Positions 57,628 to 64,000 of a stretch of DNA of 64,000 bases are shown here, piece by piece. Each line of letters begins with the position of its first letter. The stretch's first letter is position 1. The notes beneath the pieces are model-generated. The model worked only from the letters and a program-made list of their open reading frames with translations. It searched no databases and had not been told where the DNA came from. A program made the translations under genes and the position numbers. The DNA lies in the NCBI GenBank assembly GCA_032622095.1, contig CP136068.1, positions 161,527,465 through 161,591,464 on the forward strand, written 5' to 3'. The stretch comes from Siphonodentalium dalli. Its lineage: Eukaryota; Mollusca; Scaphopoda; Gadilida; Siphonodentaliidae.

Positions 57628-58680
57628 AACAGCATTCAAGCATTTCAGTGGAGTCCATTGATTATGTCCGCTAAATATGAGTCATTGAAGGTGAAATTGA
57701 TATTCAAACAAATAGATTACGCCGATGGGTCAATATGTCTAGACTTTTGAACCACCTTATAGTTTAAACTATATTATGAACAACTTGTCAAAAACAGTTT
57801 TCTTATATATGTGATCTCGTGGAAATATCAGATGGTTGTAGCGGGAGTTTCTCTTACATTCTTGCCGACGTTGCAATGGTATGCACTTTAGAAAATCCAC
57901 ATTTGTAATGTTAATTATCTCGAAGTGAAACTCACTCAAATTCATGATGATAACTGGCTATATAAATTGAACTATATATATTCCTCAGCTACGAACCTAT
58001 ATATAAATCCGGGAAATATATTTGTAGGAACATTAAAAAATCTCACAGATAGATCTTGGCTCAATTTCGCTGCGCAGTACTTATGAACATATAATATATA
58101 CTTAGAGGTACTCAATCCATTCAGACGCTCCTGAATTACTATTTCTTTGGCTTAGGGGTTTAAAAATATTTGATTCCAGTCGAGGAACCCACCCATCAAA
58201 GATCAAACAAACGTAGAGTTACTTCGCCTTGTTGGTCCTATACTTTCTTGACTTGTATGAATACACAATGCAAACTCCATGCGACCACCAAAAGTTTGCA
58301 GTAATGGTAATTATTTCGGTATTGATAAGAACAATGTAGACTGAGCCAGACATAGACAATTTTAATCCTAAAACATAAGAACTAAGAACGCGTAAGAAAT
58401 CCTTACAAAATGTCCTTATGGCAGTGATATCTCAGCGAAGCGATGGGAGATAACTTTGCCTGGAATTTGTACACAATCTACCGTAAATGAGTTGTTTTAC
58501 TTTTCATTCTGAACACACACACAACGAACGTGATTGTCGCTACCTTTTTAAAGGGGAGAAGCACGTTATTCATAAAACAGACACTAATGGCACAAATATG
58601 TCTGACGGGATTAACTGGAAATTCACAATGCACATTCAAAATTACGTTACATTATTGACGTGGGTTCCAGAACGGCTATA
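57628..58680. other. No gene recognised
   Basis: AT-rich. GATATCTCAGCGAAGCGATG at about 58,427 looks like a dispersed-repeat phrase. A matching right hAT terminus was not found. Confidence 0.4.
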
Positions 58681-58690
58681 CGCACGACAG

Positions 58691-59050
58691 GGTACTTGTG
58701 AGGTGCGATCTTTTGTTTGCATGACTTGTGGGGTGCACCCCACAAGTAACGTACGGAAAATCCAATTTTAAAGATATTCAAAGATATTTTAAAAAGCGGA
58801 TATATTAACGAAATAACGGAGATTGCTTAGAAACAGTTTATAACACCACAAATGATCAATTTCGTCCCGTATAAGTCGAATTCTACACTAGGGTCGGTGG
58901 GTTGGCTTGGGGGAGGTTTGGGACCGCTCTTTAAAAATACGCTCTTTAAAAAATCGTCAGTTGTGGGTTGCACCCCACAAGTTACTCAAACAAAATATCG
59001 CATCCCACAAGTATTCATAGGTATGTGCGGTCACCCCACAAGGATACTCT
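58691..59050. repeat. Segment with repeated ACTTGTGGGGTGC/GCACCCCACAAGT motifs
   Basis: A perfect 24-bp palindrome ACTTGTGGGGTG plus its complement lies at 58,724-58,747. Related motifs occur at 58,694 (ACTTGTGAGGTGC), 58,970 (GCACCCCACAAGTTA), about 59,002 (ATCCCACAAGTA) and 59,033 (CACCCCACAAGG). Probably parts of an internally repetitive transposon; no complete ends found. Confidence 0.5.
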
Positions 59051-59189
59051 GACCAGTGCGTCCGTCCGGAGTTATAACTCCAGTAATGATCATCCGATTT
59101 GATTGAAACTTAGTATGTAGGTGTCTCAACCAAGCACACAGGTGCTCTGTAATTCTGGGTTTGATCCGATGTTCTCTTATGGGGTTATT

Positions 59190-59700
59190 TCCCTTCTTTC
59201 AACTTTTTTTTTACTTAGAAAATTTCTCACTTTTTCGGATTCCGGATGATATCTCAAGTTTGGATCCTTTAATTGCAAATACAATTTTTATGTGGATTAG
59301 TCATATAAAAATACAGGTCAAGTTCGAATTTGAGTTTGATACGATGATTTTTCTCAGAGTTATGGGCTTTTCGACTTAGAAATTTCAATTTTTCTTGTTT
59401 TTTCTTTGGTTTCCGGATGATAACTCAAGTTTGGATTGTTTAATTGGAATTTTTTTTAGTCGGTAGTTCATATCAAAATATAGGTCAAGTTCGAATTTGA
59501 GTTTGATCCAATGATTTTTCCCAGAGTTATGGGCCTTTCGACTTTGAAAAACATTTTTTATAATTTTCTGTATGAGGTTACCTTCATGGTGTAATCAACT
59601 CCTACAGTTGTTATCGTAGATATATGAAACTACGATGTGCAACATGTATATAGATGACAGAAAATTTATTTTTTACGGAATTATTAAGCCTTTCGACTTA
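59190..59700. repeat. 167-bp tandem duplication (about 2.5 copies)
   Basis: TCCGGATGATATCTCAAGTT, TTCGAATTTGAGTTTGAT and GAGTTATGGGCTTTTCGACT recur 167-170 bp apart. A third, weaker GCCTTTCGACTT is at about 59,688. Preceded by GTCCGTCCGGAGTTATAACT, typical of a dispersed invertebrate repeat. Confidence 0.65.
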
Positions 59701-59785
59701 TAACATTTCAACATTGTATTTAAATTTCTTTAACATCGGCATCGACTTGCCACGTTGTCGGGGGACACTGTGGTCGGCCGACCTT

Positions 59786-60104
59786 TTATTATTTTCTGGT
59801 ACAAAGGCGGTAAAATAAAGCCACCTTATTCGAGGGACATGCATTCCTGGCGGCCCTTTATTATTTTCTAGTATAGAGGCGGTAAAATAAAGCCACCTTA
59901 TTCGGGGGACATGCATTCCTGGCGACCCTTTATTGTTTTCTAGTATAGAGGCGGTAAAATAAAGCCACATTATTCGGGGGGCATGCATTCCTGGCGGCCC
60001 TGTATTATTTTCTGGTATAGAGGCGGTAATATAAAGCCACCTTATTCGGGGGACATGCATTCCTCGCGGTTTTTTTAAAAATTATTTTCTGGTATAGAGG
60101 CGGT
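59786..60104. repeat. About 73-bp minisatellite, four and a half copies
   Basis: Units of TTATTATTTTCTGGTATAGA followed by GGCGGTAAAATAAAGCCACC and TTATTCGGGGGACATGCATT. The minus strand stays open across the copies (a repeated LYFTASILENNKG), but this reflects the repeat. Confidence 0.85.
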
Positions 60105-60214
60105 AAACAGATTGTAGTTTTAAGGTGTCACATCGCACATGGCATCTTCAGTATATATATCCCGTTTGTGGTAAGACAAAGAGCGTGTGTCTCACTTTTA
60201 TGTGCCATATATAT

Positions 60215-61234
60215 CAGCTTGTTCTCGCTGAAATAAGCTCAATGTGAACTTATGCCATGGACTGAAATAAGCTCATATCTGTATTATTTAGTCGTGATAA
60301 TAAGCCCTGTATTGACCTATAAACGTTCAACCGAACACAAGTTCCATGTATGGACTTATTTCAATTCCAATGAGTTCATATCGACCTTATATTGGATCCA
60401 TTTATTCTGCTCTCCTTTGCGTTTACCGTAAACTCACGACTTACCAGATGAACGCTCTTTATAATGTGTCTCACTGTGTCCCGCGCCATCCAACGGAATA
60501 ACGGTTATAAATCCTATCTGGGCTTATTTCAGATAAGTCGAATAGGAACCTAATTGAATATTTAGGTCCAATATGGACCTATTGCACGAGTACATGTTGG
60601 ATATATAGATAGTTTATATGGTACAAGTGTTACGAAAAACATTTGAAAAATTTAAAATAGAAGATAACTCCATTCGGTAAGCCTGTTTATGACACAAAGG
60701 TGAACCTGAACCTCTATAGCCAGTAGCTACGTCCTTGTATCAATCGATGTTCTCCCTAAGACTGATACACTAAGTATCTAAAGAATGTAGAGAAAACAGC
60801 TGCGATGAGTTTTAAATTCGATTAGGAGTGCTAAGTTTAACAACTTCAAATTAATTCGTCATTCTCCTTAACATCGGGCTAATTTATCATACACACTCAC
60901 TGATAAGATGCATTCGAGTTATGTGATATTTCGGTATGCCGTGCGCTCTGGTAGCGTGTATGATGCCTTGGTTTACCGTGCATGCGATCTGGCAGAATAT
61001 CGTTCTCTGTTACGCAGTGAGGAATATCGGCTGCAGTAATGCGCTTCCATCAAATAGGTCCCATATAAACTTAGTTTTATTAAAATAACTTCATACATGT
61101 ATACAATTGTTGTGTATACCTTATACATGTATGTGCATATGGAGCGAGATTCAAATTATAATGCCGATATGGACTCACTTGCATGCGTTCGTGAAATAAG
61201 TTCAACCTGAGACTGTGTTCACGAGAACGGGCTG
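60215..61234. mobile_element. Possible 1-kb element with CAGC(TT/CC)GTTCTCG termini
   Basis: CAGCTTGTTCTCGCTGAA at the left resembles the reverse complement of the right end (CAGCCCGTTCTCGTGAA). The interior has recurring GAAATAAG(C/T)TCAA and TATGGAC(T/C) phrases. No target duplication, no ORF. Weak call. Confidence 0.3.
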
Positions 61235-64000
61235 GAATATCGTATGATATTAAAATCTACAAAACTTTAATAAACTTCATGAATTAAGGGAAAACATATA
61301 TCAAGCCTAATTTTAAGAGGCATATAATTCTCACAAATCGCGCTCTTCATTTAACTCCCGCGAAATAGAAGTACAATCAGACACCTTATTATATTAATTA
61401 AAATGTAGCTGCTGGGCCGATAACTATAAAACTTGTACGCGTGTAATTTACAAGATGGTAACATTTCGACTTTCGAGTACTATAATCAGTAATATACTAC
61501 ATGTCACAAGTGCTCTCTTATGGTGGATTCTTATGAGTTATCTTTATCTTCGAAGAACATCAACAGAGACGCTATATATATGGTTACAAACAACTGACTT
61601 TCAATTGCATCGTCTTATACTGCACACGTCTGTATAAGATTTGTGATTTATAGTACATGAGATATTTAGGTCCCCTCAGGCTTAACTTCGGCCAATTATA
61701 CCAATTAAGGACATGGTTGGTCCGGACTCAGCCCCACCCGCGCTTTTGTACTTTTGGACTCTAAATTAGTTACCATCACATATTTCCATATACTACATGC
61801 CCATTCCAAGTTCAGTATATAAATTATATAACTGAATTGCGCGTATATTGCAATGTACATGTATGTATATATATACACTGTTAAAACTATATTGCGTATT
61901 ATCTATATTATGACGATCGTAAATAAATTCAATTGAATTTAGAACCCGAAGTCATATACTGTACTCAATTATATCGTCGATTCCAGTCTCTAATAATCCT
62001 AACGACGCGGCATTCCCAACATGACGTAATAAACCATTTACAAATATGGAGTGATTTCCTGGCGTAGTAAATGTTTGTGAGAATCGTAGTATTTAGAAAT
62101 AGTTATAAATACAACAAGATGCGAATATTGTTGACTGATAAAACTCGAAAATGATGTCTCCTATATTGCGATGATTCAAATTTAGTTATGGATATATCGC
62201 CTGTATTCAGTTTTCCAACAATATTTGAGTCTGACAATGCGTGGGAAACATATATGTACATATCCATGTTCTGCATTAATTTGCAGCGTTAACAATTAAA
62301 GCATACAAACGTGTCAACACGTCATTGACCTCTGATCTGTGAATTGATCTGTTGTGCCATAATCCAATGAAATCACGCGCATGCTTCGCCACCATCCAAT
62401 GAAATGGAGGGAATACATGTACCATCAATTCAGCAATTGATTACGAATGAGATATCCAGATACGTAAATATTGTAAAAATTTCGTGGGCTTTTAACATCG
62501 TCCACTAAATTCGATTCAAGCCTCGCTAAAGTTCAGCTCGAATCGAATTGCGACTCATTAGATATCCTCTATTTTTTGCAAACTATTATCATTTATCAAT
62601 ATTTACTGGTATTTATTGAACCATTTATTTGTTGTAAACCTCTGTCTGCAGCGATTAGTAATTTGGGGGTGTGACCCAGTGAGATTTGATATGGCGGACG
62701 GTTACCCCTCTCCTATAACTTGCTTTGGTACTTTTACTTTGAACATATTTAATGTATCTAGAAAAAATATACATAGGGATCGGGGCACAAGTTACAAAAC
62801 TTACAAACTTGCCCCTCTCCTACTACAATCATGAAACATACATAAAAATACATAGCAGATATAGCACAAAGTGCTTATAAAGAAAGTGCAGAGTGTGTGT
62901 GCTGCGGATGTCGGGTTTGCATCTGTATTCCAATCTCGGTTATGAAGAAAAGCCTATAATTCAGTGAGTTTGATTGTGTTTGAATGATGAATGGCGATAT
63001 TTACCATGTTACCATACATGGGTTTGTTCAAAACGCTTTGTTTTAGCTATAAAAGATTGAGTAATGCTAAAAAGAGTAGTGTTCTTGTGGTTTGATATAC
63101 CTTTAACCCCATATAAGAAATGGTTTGCTTCTAATCATTCAAAGCCATTAATACTTAAATTTCGATAACAGTCAATTCTCTGATCTATAAATAAAGGGCG
63201 TTTGTATAAAGTCTGTATATATTTGTAAACCTCTGCGTTCTCCAAAATTGCGCTATATAATAATAACGAGTCATGGCCATTTTACAAGTAGCGTTTATTG
63301 TAGCCCTTCGCTAATATGGTGTATATTTATGGGAAAGGTTATTTGCATGCGAAAGCTGAAAAGGCCGAGCCGTTAAGATTGCCTTGGTACCGTTCTCTGT
63401 AGCAATGTAATAACACAGAGAAAGTGAAGTGATATATACGAAATAATAACCTAGATTAGATCTCTGAGATGATTCGACATGCGGTGTGTTTTGGCAGCGT
63501 ACTGCTATAGCTATGATGCAGAGCAACCTGGAGTGAATGAGTTATTCTCGGCTCCTTGTAAGAAAAACAGGCCGCTGATTCATAGTGCATGCCGTTAAAC
63601 TGCACGTCTGTGTGATGAGGGCGGAGCTGATCAGCTGGTCACACTCACACCGAGTATGTATGGCGATAGGAGCTCGGGAAGTCACATGAATAATACCATG
63701 CAGGAATAACACACGAGTTTGTTGCGCGAGGATGTGGATAATAATTTCACGGGAACTTATGGGAATAATTATGGAAATGTTTCCTTTTGAGTTGACGCAG
63801 CAGCGTTTTCTCATGAAAATAAGTGCATGTTAGTTGACGTATAGGCGGCCTGTTTCAGCACTGATAGTTGTAGCATTTTTCACAAATTAAGTCTTTAAAA
63901 AAAAAAAGCAAGCCACATCCTCAAAATACGTGATTAATCCGTGTTATACTAAATGGATTATCCCACTCAGTTATAACCGTACACATTGGAATTATCCAGT
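61235..64000. other. No feature recognised
   Basis: AT-rich DNA with short open frames that carry no domain. A near-direct duplication ATCCAATGAAAT occurs at 62,363 and 62,393. Nothing else is supported. Confidence 0.4.

Overview
The window looks like intron-rich, AT-rich nuclear DNA from a marine invertebrate. The coding exons are short, have GT..AG borders and are separated by introns of 5-10 kb. The rest is mostly decayed transposons of animal families (Penelope-like, non-LTR, Ty3/Gypsy, hAT) and tandem repeats. Short dispersed phrases near 25,200-25,440, 38,296 and 59,060 resemble repeats I associate with molluscs. That assignment is tentative; an amphioxus-like or other invertebrate source is not excluded. 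No rRNA, tRNA or CRISPR array was recognised.

Region 1 (1-27,502) holds the 3' part of one plus-strand gene: a Thr/Ala-rich mucin-like exon, an EGF-like exon and two exons that together make a C-type lectin domain ending in a stop. All four exons join in phase 1. The first intron contains, on the opposite strand, a compact two-exon gene for a 91-residue protein (10,337-10,717) that I could not assign. The introns also carry fold-backs, a TA-flanked 1.4-kb element, a Penelope-like reverse transcriptase remnant, two non-LTR remnants and small inverted-repeat elements, one of them flanked by TTAA.

Region 2 (27,503-41,879) has no convincing host gene. It holds a Gypsy gag-protease relic, a non-LTR C-terminal relic, a 368-bp tandem array, a 31-bp array and other low-complexity DNA.

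Region 3 (41,886-53,451) is the main discovery. It is an 11.6-kb, almost complete palindrome flanked by a perfect 6-bp direct duplication, TACAGT, and starting 5'-AG. Each arm carries the same outward-facing cluster: a 108-aa basic protein, a possible 64-aa ORF and a 189-aa C2H2 zinc-finger/acidic protein with a poly(A) signal. Each arm also has a 20/21-bp minisatellite built from a few variant units, an AT-rich 9-bp array and repeated noncoding modules. The centre is a GGC-rich hairpin. The 6-bp duplication, 5'-AG end, repeat-rich long inverted termini and small proteins suggest a non-autonomous Polinton/Maverick-like (adintovirus-related) element rearranged into a giant fold-back. No polymerase, integrase, ATPase, protease or capsid gene is present, so movement would depend on a partner.

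Region 4 (53,458-64,000) contains a broken hAT (ZBED-like) transposase with a fourfold LSGEK expansion and a nested palindromic insertion, several short tandem arrays, and otherwise unassigned DNA.
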